64,000 nucleotides of DNA, from assembly GCA_964628685.1 (NCBI GenBank), contig CAZVNM010000002.1:310001-374000 (forward strand), written 5' to 3'. The position numbers were made by a program, and so were the translations under genes. How positions within the stretch are numbered: the stretch's first letter is position 1; every line of letters begins with the position of its first letter. This DNA is from CALMEC01 sp964628685. GTDB taxonomy: Bacteria > Actinomycetota > Thermoleophilia > Miltoncostaeales > Miltoncostaeaceae. The notes under the pieces were generated by a model. The model saw only the letters and a program-made list of their open reading frames with translations. It had not been told where the DNA came from and made no database searches. Shown in pieces: positions 27,974-35,432 of the stretch.

Positions 27974-28932
27974 CAGGAGGGGGTCGCCGCCTCCGCCTCG
28001 CTCACGGCCGTCCGCCGGTCCTCCCGCCGGCTGACCAGCCACGCGCCCGCCAGCACCAGGACGGTTCCGGCGATCGCGACGGCGTGCAGCGGCTCGTCGC
28101 GCAGCCACACGCCCAGCGCAAGCGCCACCACCGGGAAGATGTAGGTCACCGCCGACGCGCGGGTGGCGCCCGCCCGGCCCATCAGGGTGAACATGGCGAG
28201 GAACGCGGCACCGGTCGCCAGGAGGCCCAGCACGGCGTTGGCGACGAGGGCGCTCCACGCGAACGTGCTGTCGCCCAGACCGGCGACGGCGAACGGCAGC
28301 AGGAGCAGGCCGGCCACCACCTCGATCCGCACCAGCGGCCGCAGAGTGCCGTACCGCTGCTGGAGCGGAATCGTCAGGTTGACACCGAACCCGTAGCCGA
28401 TCACCGCCAGGATGAGGGCCATGACGCCGAGCGTGTTGGCGCGACCGTCCAGGGAGGGCATCGCGATGAGGGCCACGCCGGCCAACCCGACGAGGAGCCC
28501 CAGCGTCTGGGTGCGCCCCGGCATGCGACGAAGTAGGAGCGCCGCGATGGTGGCGGCGAACACCGGCAGGCTCGCGTTGACCATCCCGGCGATCGACGAC
28601 GCCACCACCCGCTCGGCATACGGGAACAGCACGAACGGCATCGCCATCCAGACCGCCGCCACGAAGATCAGCCGCGGCCAGTCGGACCGGGCGATCGCCG
28701 GTCGTGCGCCCGGTGCGATCCCCACCACCACGATGCCGAACGCCACACGCACGAACGCGACTACCGCCGGGGCGAAGTGGTCGACCGACTCGGCGATCAG
28801 GTAGAACGATCCGCCCCACACCAGCCCGCAGAACGCGAACAGCCCCCACTCGGTCGCCCCGAACGCGCCGGCCGAGCTGCCCTCCGCGGTCGAAAGCAGC
28901 CGCGGACCGCGGCCGGTGGCGTCGCCGGTCAC
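27973..28932 (-). CDS. EamA/DMT-family transporter
   Basis: A 319-residue inner-membrane protein with ten hydrophobic segments arranged as two EamA repeats (first GLFAFCGLVWGGSFYLIAESV, second starting around 165). The WGGSF and ASSIAGMVNASLPVFAA motifs are typical of drug/metabolite transporters. The GTG start at 28932 has GGCGGG upstream. It is likely an exporter of small metabolites; the substrate is not predictable. It lies just behind the CDGSH protein gene on the same strand. Confidence 0.85.
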   Translation of the reverse strand: MTGDATGRGPRLLSTAEGSSAGAFGATEWGLFAFCGLVWGGSFYLIAESVDHFAPAVVAFVRVAFGIVVVGIAPGARPAIARSDWPRLIFVAAVWMAMPFVLFPYAERVVASSIAGMVNASLPVFAATIAALLLRRMPGRTQTLGLLVGLAGVALIAMPSLDGRANTLGVMALILAVIGYGFGVNLTIPLQQRYGTLRPLVRIEVVAGLLLLPFAVAGLGDSTFAWSALVANAVLGLLATGAAFLAMFTLMGRAGATRASAVTYIFPVVALALGVWLRDEPLHAVAIAGTVLVLAGAWLVSRREDRRTAVSEAEAATPS

Positions 28933-28975
28933 CCCGCCGACACCGCGGATCGCCGGCCGCGTGGGGCGCCGGTCG

Positions 28976-29635
28976 TCACTCGGTCGTGAACCCTGCGGCC
29001 GTGTGGCTGCCGTCGCAGAACGGCCTGTTCTTCGAGTGGCCGCAGCGGCAGAGCGCCGTCTTGGTCCCCTGCCAGCGCTCCTCGCCGGTGCCGTCGACGA
29101 TGGTCATGTTGCCGGTGACGAGGAGCGGGCCGTTGGGCATCGGCGTGACCGTGAGCGTGCCGTCCTCCGCCTCGAGGACGTGCGTGGTGAGGTCGTCCAC
29201 CACCCCGGGGTCGGCGAAGCCGGCCTCGACGTGGGAGTTGTCGCAGAACGGCCTGTTCTTGGAGTGGCCGCAGCGGCAGAGCGTCGCGCGCATCCGCACG
29301 CCGGCCATGTCCTCTGGGGCGCCGACGATGTCGAGATCACCCCGCAGGTGCAGGGGGCCGTCCGCGGCGATGCCGATCGTGTTGCGCGCATCCGGCGTCT
29401 CGCCGGTCCCGCCGTCCCTGCGGACCGCGTCGAGGGCGCCGGTCGGGCATGTGGCCACGATGTCGACGACCGTGTCGGCGTCGGCGCGGTCCGGGTCGAC
29501 CCACGGCCTGCGGTCCTTCACGAACACGTCGCCGCCCGCGCGGATGCATGCGCCGAAGTGGATGCACAGGCGCTCGTCCCAGGTGACCTCGACGTCCTCG
29601 CCGGTGTAACGGTGTCGCGGATTCTTCTCGCTCAT
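28976..29635 (-). CDS. Fusion of divergent 4Fe-4S domain with two CDGSH iron-sulfur domains
   Basis: A 219-residue cytoplasmic protein. Residues about 10-72 resemble the Fer4_19 / divergent mono-cluster domain (Cys24, Cys30, Cys63 in VATCPTGALD). Two CDGSH 2Fe-2S sites follow: Cys120, Cys122, Cys131, His135 (LCRCGHSKNRPFCDNSH) and Cys196, Cys198, Cys207, His211 (LCRCGHSKNRPFCDGSH). The two halves flank beta segments (GPLHLRGDLDI and GPLLVTGNMTI). GAGGGGAGG precedes the ATG at 29635. It is probably an electron-transfer or redox-sensing protein, divergent from the AlkB-like gene. Confidence 0.9.
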   Translation of the reverse strand: MSEKNPRHRYTGEDVEVTWDERLCIHFGACIRAGGDVFVKDRRPWVDPDRADADTVVDIVATCPTGALDAVRRDGGTGETPDARNTIGIAADGPLHLRGDLDIVGAPEDMAGVRMRATLCRCGHSKNRPFCDNSHVEAGFADPGVVDDLTTHVLEAEDGTLTVTPMPNGPLLVTGNMTIVDGTGEERWQGTKTALCRCGHSKNRPFCDGSHTAAGFTTE

Positions 29636-29708
29636 CGGTCCTCCCCTCGATTCGTCCGGCAACCGTAGCGCCCGACACGCGTTCGGGGCGGATCGTCGGA
29701 CCGCGATG

Positions 29709-29737
29709 CGAACACATGTTCGATCGTCTGGTACCGT
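29709..29737 (+). promoter_or_regulatory. LexA (SOS) box over the promoter of the AlkB-like gene
   Basis: CGAACACATGTTCG at 29709-29722 matches the Gram-positive/actinobacterial LexA consensus CGAAC-N4-GTTCG with no mismatch. Its left half occupies the -35 position relative to TACCGT (-10, 29732-29737), and 7 nt later comes the ATG at 29745. That spacing suggests a leaderless mRNA and direct LexA repression. Confidence 0.8.
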
Positions 29738-29744
29738 GGATCGC

Positions 29745-30362
29745 ATGGAATGGCAGGGATCGCTCCTCGAACAGGACGTCGAGCCGCAGCTCGGCCGGCT
29801 GGCATGCGAACGCACGACGCTCGACGGTGGGGCGTGGGTCGATGTGAGCCGCGGGTGGCTGCGGGGCGCCGACCGGCTGCTCGAGCTCCTGCTGCGCCGG
29901 GTGCCGTGGATGTCCGAGAAACGGGTGATGTACGAGAGCGTGCTGGACGTGCCGCGGCTCACCCGGTTCTACGGCGCCGGCCAGGAGCTGCCGCATCCGG
30001 TTCTGGCCCACGCCCGCGACACGCTCACCGGCCACTACGCATCCGAGCTTGGCGAGCCGTTCACCACCGCGGGCATGTGCCTCTACCGCGACGGGGCCGA
30101 CTCGGTCGCCTGGCACGGTGACCGCGTCGGGCGTGGACGCGACGTCGACACGCTGGTGGCGATCGTCTCACTGGGCGCCACCCGTCCGCTCATGCTCCGG
30201 CCGCGCGACGGCGGCCCCTCGGTCCCGTTCCCGACGGGCCACGGCGACCTGATCGTGATGGGCGGATCGTGCCAGCGCACCTGGGACCACTGCATCCCCA
30301 AGACGCGGCGGCCGGTGGGGCCCCGCGTGTCGATCCAGTTTCGGCCGCAGGGCGTGCGTTGA
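29745..30362 (+). CDS. AlkB-like 2-oxoglutarate/Fe(II)-dependent dioxygenase
   Basis: A 205-residue cytoplasmic enzyme of the AlkB family. Fe(II) ligands are His124, Asp126 (AWHGDRVG) and His182 (TWDHCIPK); Arg194 and Arg200 (PRVSIQFR) would bind 2-oxoglutarate. The nucleotide-recognition lid contains the YESVLDVPRLTRFYG region. AlkB proteins oxidatively remove methyl groups from 1-methyladenine and 3-methylcytosine in DNA or RNA. A perfect LexA box in the promoter supports a role in inducible DNA repair. The start at 29745 is set by the -10 and ATG spacing; no Shine-Dalgarno sequence is present. Confidence 0.9.
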   Translation: MEWQGSLLEQDVEPQLGRLACERTTLDGGAWVDVSRGWLRGADRLLELLLRRVPWMSEKRVMYESVLDVPRLTRFYGAGQELPHPVLAHARDTLTGHYASELGEPFTTAGMCLYRDGADSVAWHGDRVGRGRDVDTLVAIVSLGATRPLMLRPRDGGPSVPFPTGHGDLIVMGGSCQRTWDHCIPKTRRPVGPRVSIQFRPQGVR

Positions 30363-30399
30363 CCGATTCGGCCCACGTCGGGTCCCGCCGAGTGGTGGC

Positions 30400-30678
30400 T
30401 CAGCGCGCCCAGGGGTCGGGTGTGTGATCCCCGTCGCGCGCCCGGTCGACGTGCGCCAGCCCGCCGCTGCCGGTGGCCTCGGCGGGTTCGCCGCACCGGC
30501 CGCAGGTGACCGTCCCGAGCGGACGCCAATCGGGGGTGGGGATGTGATCCGAATCCAGGTCGCAGGCGGCCACGGCGCCGCTCGATCGGTGGATCAGCCG
30601 TCCGCCGGCCGGGTGGGGTTTGACGCCCCGTCCGCAATGCCGGCAGGTCACATCGTGCAGTCGTGGGTCTGTCGTCAT
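30400..30678 (-). CDS. Small zinc-ribbon-like protein, function unknown
   Basis: A 92-residue protein with two CxxC knuckles (TCRHCGR near 11-17 and TCGRCGE near 57-63) and interspersed Cys and His residues (AACDLDSDH, HVDRARDGDH), suggesting structural zinc. The ATG at 30678 follows TACGAT by 8 nt; two GTG codons lie just upstream. It shares a 41-bp divergent promoter region with the next gene. I do not recognise a family. Confidence 0.6.
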   Translation of the reverse strand: MTTDPRLHDVTCRHCGRGVKPHPAGGRLIHRSSGAVAACDLDSDHIPTPDWRPLGTVTCGRCGEPAEATGSGGLAHVDRARDGDHTPDPWAR

Positions 30679-30719
30679 CACCACAGATCGTACGCGCCTG
30701 CGGCGGGTATGCTCGCACG

Positions 30720-31040
30720 ATGACCGATCGCGCCGAGCTCGACGCCCTCAGCTCCAAGCAACTCCACGACCGCGCCGTCGGACGTGCCGAGCGTCACATC
30801 GACGTGAAGTTCTTCTACGACCTGCTGCGGACCATCCCGGCGGCCGCCGCCGCGACCGGCGGCGAGGAGGGGGAGGACCGCAGCACCGGTGACGTGCTGC
30901 ACATGGTGGCGCTGGTCCGCGACCTGTTCGGTGCCGACGAGGGCGAGCTGGCCGACTCGCTGCGGCCGTTCTACATCGACTACCTGCTGGAGCACGCGGA
31001 CGACGACCGCCCGGAGGGCAGCGGGGCCGCCACGGCCTGA
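30720..31040 (+). CDS. Small conserved actinobacterial-type protein, function unknown
   Basis: A 106-residue acidic, helical protein (SKQLHDRAVGRAERHIDVKFFYDLLRTIPAAAAATG, then VLHMVALVRDLFGADEGELADSLRPFYIDYLLEH). TATGCT ends 6 nt before the ATG at 30720, fitting a leaderless transcript. No motif or membrane segment is visible, and function is unknown. The stop is followed by the convergent cupin gene. Confidence 0.6.
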   Translation: MTDRAELDALSSKQLHDRAVGRAERHIDVKFFYDLLRTIPAAAAATGGEEGEDRSTGDVLHMVALVRDLFGADEGELADSLRPFYIDYLLEHADDDRPEGSGAATA

Positions 31041-31083
31041 CGCCACGCCGGCGTCACAGGTGCGGGGTGGGCCAACCCCCCCG

Positions 31084-31494
31084 TCAGCCCTCCGCCGGGG
31101 GCTCCCCGTATTCCTCGTCGGTCACGTGCGCGCCCCAGTGGGTGGCCACCCCGTCCTCGGCGTGCTCGTGGAGCGCCAGGTGGGTCATGTAATGGTCGGG
31201 GGCGGCGCCGTGCCAGTGCTCCTCGTCCGGCGGGAAGTACACGACGTCGCCCGCGCGGATGACCTGCGGTGGCGCGCCGCGACGCTGGGCGAGGCCCATC
31301 CCCTCGGTCACGTGGAGGATCTGGCCGATCGGGTGGCGGTGCCAGGCGGTGCGGGCACCGGGGGTGAAGTGTACGCTCACGGCGTGCAGGCGCGACGGCG
31401 CCGGCGGCGCGGCGATGTCGTCGATCCACACGAGGCCGGTGAACCAGTCGGCGGGTCCGGGGCGTGTGGCCGCGTGCGTGCGGGTGATCTCCAT
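31084..31494 (-). CDS. Cupin-domain protein
   Basis: A 136-residue single-domain cupin. The first cupin motif gives His52 and His54 with a following Gln/His (WHRHPIGQILHVTEG), and the second AGDVVYFPPDEEHWHG contributes His93 or His95, so the metal site looks complete. The ATG at 31494 has GAGGA upstream; the much longer open frame beyond it overlaps the divergent gene and is not coding. It resembles (R)-mandelonitrile-lyase-like and carboxymuconolactone-associated cupins. Substrate unknown. Confidence 0.82.
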   Translation of the reverse strand: MEITRTHAATRPGPADWFTGLVWIDDIAAPPAPSRLHAVSVHFTPGARTAWHRHPIGQILHVTEGMGLAQRRGAPPQVIRAGDVVYFPPDEEHWHGAAPDHYMTHLALHEHAEDGVATHWGAHVTDEEYGEPPAEG

Positions 31495-31666
31495 GGCGGA
31501 TCCTCGGGCGTCGGTGGACGTGACCCGTCGAACGCTACGCCACGACGCCACCGACGAGGGGGACGCGGTTTTCGGTGTCGGGCGACGTTCGGACGGGTTC
31601 CGGTGGCGCCCACGATGCGACGGTCTATCCTGAAGGCGGCCCACGGCGCACGATTCGAACCCGGGA

Positions 31667-32581
31667 ATGATCGACGACACCAGCTCCACCACCGGCGGCG
31701 GAACCGCCCACCAGCACGCACCGGCCGCCGCGGCCACGCGGACGCGGGCCGACCGGCACGATGTGCGGCGCGTGGACGAGCCGACGGCCGCCACCGCGCA
31801 GACGCGCTTCACCCCGGACCAGGCTGCCCGCGTGCTGCACCGCGCGATCGCGCTCGAGAGCGACCGCCGGGAGCGGCTGGCCGCGGACCTCACGCTCGAC
31901 GAACTCGTCGAGATCGGCACCGAGATCGGACTGGACGGGCACGACGTCGTCACCGCGGCCGCCCTCGAGCGCTTCGACCCGGGACCGGATCGCGGCGGGA
32001 TCGTGATGCGCCTGGCGGGCCCGCCGGTCATCGCCGGGCAGCGCATCGTCCACGGTGCCGAACGCGAGATCAGCGCCAGGGTGGAGGAGTGGGTGCGCGT
32101 GCAGCACTGCATGCGGGTGCGCTACCGGGACGGCGACGAGACGCACTGGGAGCCCACCGGCGGCATCCTCGGGTCCATCCGCCGCGGCGCGCGGCAGGTG
32201 GCGGGCGAACCGGTGATCGACGGGCTGGCCGGGATCACGACCAGGGTGAGCCCCGCGGGTGCGGGCCGCTTCGCCGTCGGCGTGGAGTTCGATCCGGGCT
32301 CACGCGAGCGGACCTTCGCACAGGCCGGGACGATCGGTGCCATGCTCGCCGTCGCCGGCGTCGCCACGGGCGTTCTCTTCACCCCGCTGGCGTATCTGGC
32401 CGTGCCCCTCGGGCTGGCGGTCGCCGCCGGCGTGGTGGTGGCGCGACGACGCACCGTGAAGGCCGCCGAGCGGGAGATCCAGCGGCTCATGAGCGGCGTC
32501 GGCAACGGTGAGCGGCCGGTGTCGGCCTTCGACGCGATGCGCGGACGCCTGCGCGGTCCGCGGTCACCGCGGTCGCGCTGA
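31667..32581 (+). CDS. Two-TM membrane protein with N-terminal helical domain, unknown function
   Basis: A 304-residue protein. A disordered Thr/Ala-rich N-terminus precedes a helical segment (FTPDQAARVLHRAIALESDRRERLAADLTLDELVEIGTEIGL) like those found ahead of 2TM or SHOCT-type proteins. A beta-rich middle follows (about 110-215), then two membrane helices (about 222-262) and a basic tail. It has no catalytic motif. It converges on the marR-like gene with a 1-bp gap. Unrecognised. Confidence 0.6.
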   Translation: MIDDTSSTTGGGTAHQHAPAAAATRTRADRHDVRRVDEPTAATAQTRFTPDQAARVLHRAIALESDRRERLAADLTLDELVEIGTEIGLDGHDVVTAAALERFDPGPDRGGIVMRLAGPPVIAGQRIVHGAEREISARVEEWVRVQHCMRVRYRDGDETHWEPTGGILGSIRRGARQVAGEPVIDGLAGITTRVSPAGAGRFAVGVEFDPGSRERTFAQAGTIGAMLAVAGVATGVLFTPLAYLAVPLGLAVAAGVVVARRRTVKAAEREIQRLMSGVGNGERPVSAFDAMRGRLRGPRSPRSR

Positions 32582-32582
32582 C

Positions 32583-33047
32583 TCAGCCGAGTCGCCCGAG
32601 CGCGCGGCGCATCACACGCAGACCCCGCAGCAGATCATCGCGCTCCTCGTCCGAGAGGGACGCGATCATCTGACGCACCCTCGTCGCGACCGCCCGCTCC
32701 TTCTCGTCGAGGGCGATGCGGCCCGCCGGCGTCAGCTCCACGCGACGCCTGCGCCGATCGGTGAGCCGCACCGCGGCCTCCGCCACGAGCTCCAGGCGCT
32801 CGAGTCCCTGCACCATCCGCGTCGCGCTGCTCACCGCCACCCCCGTCGCCGACGCCAGATCGCCGATGCCGAGCGGACCGGCCGCCAGGGCGGCGAGGGT
32901 CAGGTGCTGCGGACCGGTTAGACGGGTACCGGGGGGACCGCCGCGACGGTCGGACGCGGCCATGAGCCGGCGCACCGCGTCCGCGCGGACCGCGAGGAAC
33001 GCCGCCGTCAGATCATCGTCACTGTGACATGGATGGCCGGTGGTCAT
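32583..33047 (-). CDS. MarR-family transcriptional regulator
   Basis: A 154-residue cytoplasmic winged-helix protein (LTGPQHLTLAALAAGPLGIGDLASATGVAVSSATRMVQGLERLELV as the HTH, RLTDRRRRRVELTPAGRIAL as the wing). Its ATG overlaps the stop of the MFS transporter gene (ATGA), so it is translated with the pump it probably represses. An imperfect palindrome over the transporter promoter is the likely operator. MarR proteins typically release DNA on binding a phenolic or drug ligand. Confidence 0.88.
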   Translation of the reverse strand: MTTGHPCHSDDDLTAAFLAVRADAVRRLMAASDRRGGPPGTRLTGPQHLTLAALAAGPLGIGDLASATGVAVSSATRMVQGLERLELVAEAAVRLTDRRRRRVELTPAGRIALDEKERAVATRVRQMIASLSDEERDDLLRGLRVMRRALGRLG

Positions 33048-34519
33048 CGTTCCTCGACGGGGGTCGATGTGGCGGGGGAGGGTGTGGCCGGATGGTGGGT
33101 CACCGACAGCTCGAGCACCCGGCCGCGCCGGCGGGGTAGGCGCAGGGTGCCGAGCGCCGCCAGGAGCGCCGCGGCGCCCGACAGGGCGAACATGGTGGTG
33201 TAGGCGCCCTCGCGCGGAATCGAGGTGCCGGTGATCGTCATCGACGAGAGCACCGCGGCGCCGACCTGGCCGCCGACCACGCCGCCGATGGTGCGCATGA
33301 CGGTGTTCATCCCCATCGCGATGCCGGTCACCGCCTGCGAGACCGCGTCGACGATCAGCTTCGCGAGCATCGAATACGACATGCCGACACCGGTGCCGAT
33401 GAGCGTCATCGACAGCACGATGCCCCACCCGGCGTGGTGCAGGAACACCAGCCCGAGCGCCCCGAGCGTGAGGATCACGAGTCCCACCCCGAGCAGTGCG
33501 CGGGCCCCGAAGCGACGCTCCATGACCCCGGTGGCCGGACCGATCAGGAGCATCACCGCCGAGGACGGCAGCAGGTACAGGCCGGCGGTCGTCACGCTCG
33601 CGCCGAACCCGTAGTCGACCAGCGCCGCGGCCTCGGCGGGCAGGCCACGCGGCATCTGCACCAGCTGGGGCACCAGCAGGAAGGTGCCGAACATCGCAAA
33701 GCCGGTCACCAGGCCGACCAGGTTGGTCCAAAAGACGCTGCGGTCGCGCATCATCCCGATGTCGACCAGCGGTTCGCGCACCCGCAGCTCCACCAGGATC
33801 CACGCCGCCAGCGCGGCCAACGCGACGGCGAACACGCCGAGCGTCGTCACCGACGTCCATCCCCAGCTCGCCCCCTCGCTCAGGGCCACCAGCAGCGCAC
33901 CCAACGCAAGCGACAGGAGCACCGCCCCGGCCCAGTCGATGCGCGCCGGGGTGCGGACCGGCGACTCGGGGATGAGGATGACCAGCAGCACGAGTGAGAT
34001 CGCGACCGGGACGGCGCCGATCCAGAAGAGCCACTGCCACGCCAGGTTGTCGAGAATCACGCCCGACAGCACGAGCCCCGCGCCGCCGCCGACGCCGAAC
34101 GTCGCCGAGAGGAGGCCCAGACCCACGCCGACCCGGGCGGGCGGCAGCTCGTCGCGGACGATCCCGAACGCCAGCGGGAAGACCGCACCGCCCACGCACT
34201 GCACCGCCCGCGCGACGATGAGCAGGGCGATCGAGTCGGACAATGCGGCCACGATCGTGCCGATGAGGAAGGCGCCCATGCCGACGACGAGGAGTCGCTT
34301 CTTGCCGTACATGTCCCCGAGCCGTCCCAGGATCGGGGTGAAGATCGCCGAGGTGAGCAGGAACCCGGTGAACACCCAGGTGGCCCAGGTGGTGCTCGTG
34401 TGCAGGTCACGTTGGATCTCGGGCAGCGCCGGGACCACGAGCGTCTGCTGCAGGACGTACGAGACCGCCGCGATCGCCAGGATGAGCAGGGTCAGGTTGG
34501 GTGAGGGGCGTCGGGCCAC
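33044..34519 (-). CDS. MFS drug-efflux transporter, DHA2 (14-TM) family
   Basis: A 491-residue inner-membrane transporter with 14 predicted helices, motif A (GRLGDMYGKKRLLVVG) and a motif C-like GVGGGAGLVLSGVI. This fits proton-driven DHA2 multidrug exporters. I prefer the GTG at 34519, with GGAG 6 nt upstream; an upstream GTG at 34552 would sit inside the palindromic operator and lacks a well-spaced ribosome site. It is co-transcribed with the marR-like gene, forming a self-regulated efflux unit. Confidence 0.9.
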   Translation of the reverse strand: MARRPSPNLTLLILAIAAVSYVLQQTLVVPALPEIQRDLHTSTTWATWVFTGFLLTSAIFTPILGRLGDMYGKKRLLVVGMGAFLIGTIVAALSDSIALLIVARAVQCVGGAVFPLAFGIVRDELPPARVGVGLGLLSATFGVGGGAGLVLSGVILDNLAWQWLFWIGAVPVAISLVLLVILIPESPVRTPARIDWAGAVLLSLALGALLVALSEGASWGWTSVTTLGVFAVALAALAAWILVELRVREPLVDIGMMRDRSVFWTNLVGLVTGFAMFGTFLLVPQLVQMPRGLPAEAAALVDYGFGASVTTAGLYLLPSSAVMLLIGPATGVMERRFGARALLGVGLVILTLGALGLVFLHHAGWGIVLSMTLIGTGVGMSYSMLAKLIVDAVSQAVTGIAMGMNTVMRTIGGVVGGQVGAAVLSSMTITGTSIPREGAYTTMFALSGAAALLAALGTLRLPRRRGRVLELSVTHHPATPSPATSTPVEER

Positions 34520-34545
34520 GGCGGCTCCGGTCGACGGAAAAAGCC

Positions 34546-34591
34546 GTTGCACACTACAACTGTTTGGACCCTTACGAAAGGCGGGCCGCCC
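34546..34591 (-). promoter_or_regulatory. Putative MarR operator and promoter of the efflux operon
   Basis: A 15-bp imperfect dyad GTTGCACACTACAAC (34546-34560, half-site GTTGxA) overlaps a proposed -10 TAGTGT read on the minus strand. A weak -35 TTTCGT is 17 bp upstream. Placement over the -10 is what a repressor site needs. The assignment to the co-transcribed MarR protein is inference. Confidence 0.45.
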
Positions 34592-34600
34592 GTCGGGCGG

Positions 34601-35389
34601 TCAGTTGCCCGACAGGTCCACGTACCTGGCCTTGACGAACGAGTAGACACCGTAGGCGACGATGCCGATCGCGATCACCGTCAGGATGAACCGTCCCGCC
34701 GGCGCGTCACCCAGCTGACGGATGGCGCCGTCGAGGCCACGTGCCTCACCGGACTGGCCGCGGAAGCCCGCCAGCGCGAAGAGTCCCCCGATCAGGGCGA
34801 GGGCGACACCCTTGCCGGCGTATCCGACGACACCCGCCTTGACCGCCGCATCCCCGGGGTTGCCGCGCAGATCGTCCAGGAACCCCTTGGTCGCGCCGTT
34901 GTAGACGTGATACCCGGCGATCCCGATGATGACGAGGCCGAGGACAACCAGGAGGATCCGTCCGCCCGGCTGGTCCATGATCGTCCGCGCCGTGTCCTGG
35001 CTCTGGCCGGGCCCCGAGCTCTCGCCACCACCGGTGGCGAAGCGGATGCACACGATCGCCAGGGCGACATGGGTGATGCCCTTGCCCGCGGACTTGGCCC
35101 GGTCGGTCCACTCGTCGTCGCGTCCCGCCGACACCGTCGCCTGCAGAAGCTCCCAGATCGCCAGGGCGAGGAACCCGACGAACCCGATCCACAGAAGCAC
35201 CTTGCCGACCGAGTTGCCGGCCAGCTGCTCGAACGCGCCGTTCTGGTCGGCGCCGCTTCCCCCGGCCGATCCCTGCCAGGCGACCTGCAGGATGATCCAG
35301 CCCAGCAGCAGGTGGATGACGCCGTTGATGGCGTGACCCGCGCGGGCGAGCGTCTGGAGGGCGGTGTTCTGGCTGGGGTCGGTTCTCAT
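34601..35389 (-). CDS. DUF1206 family membrane protein
   Basis: A 262-residue membrane protein made of three repeats of about 80 residues, each with two hydrophobic helices and a Gly-rich turn. They start at LARAGHAINGVIHLLLGWIILQ, at AKSAGKGITHVALAIVCIRF and at GYAGKGVALALIGGLFAL. This is the DUF1206 pattern. The start is uncertain: I use the ATG at 35389, but one at 35422 is possible. It is a single gene of unknown function. Confidence 0.8.
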   Translation of the reverse strand: MRTDPSQNTALQTLARAGHAINGVIHLLLGWIILQVAWQGSAGGSGADQNGAFEQLAGNSVGKVLLWIGFVGFLALAIWELLQATVSAGRDDEWTDRAKSAGKGITHVALAIVCIRFATGGGESSGPGQSQDTARTIMDQPGGRILLVVLGLVIIGIAGYHVYNGATKGFLDDLRGNPGDAAVKAGVVGYAGKGVALALIGGLFALAGFRGQSGEARGLDGAIRQLGDAPAGRFILTVIAIGIVAYGVYSFVKARYVDLSGN

Positions 35390-35432
35390 GATGGGCGGTA
35401 TTCCCACCATGCCCGATTCCATGCCCCGATGG

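Noticed and set aside
31641..31660. Sequence resembling a tRNA T-loop (GATTCGAACCC)
   Set aside because: The flanking bases cannot form the 5-bp T stem, and no acceptor, D or anticodon arms are present in the right place.
32583..34199. Long minus-strand open frame of 538 codons
   Set aside because: It lies in an alternate frame over the MFS transporter with Arg/Gly/Ala-biased translation; only its 3' part, starting at 33047, is a true gene (MarR family).
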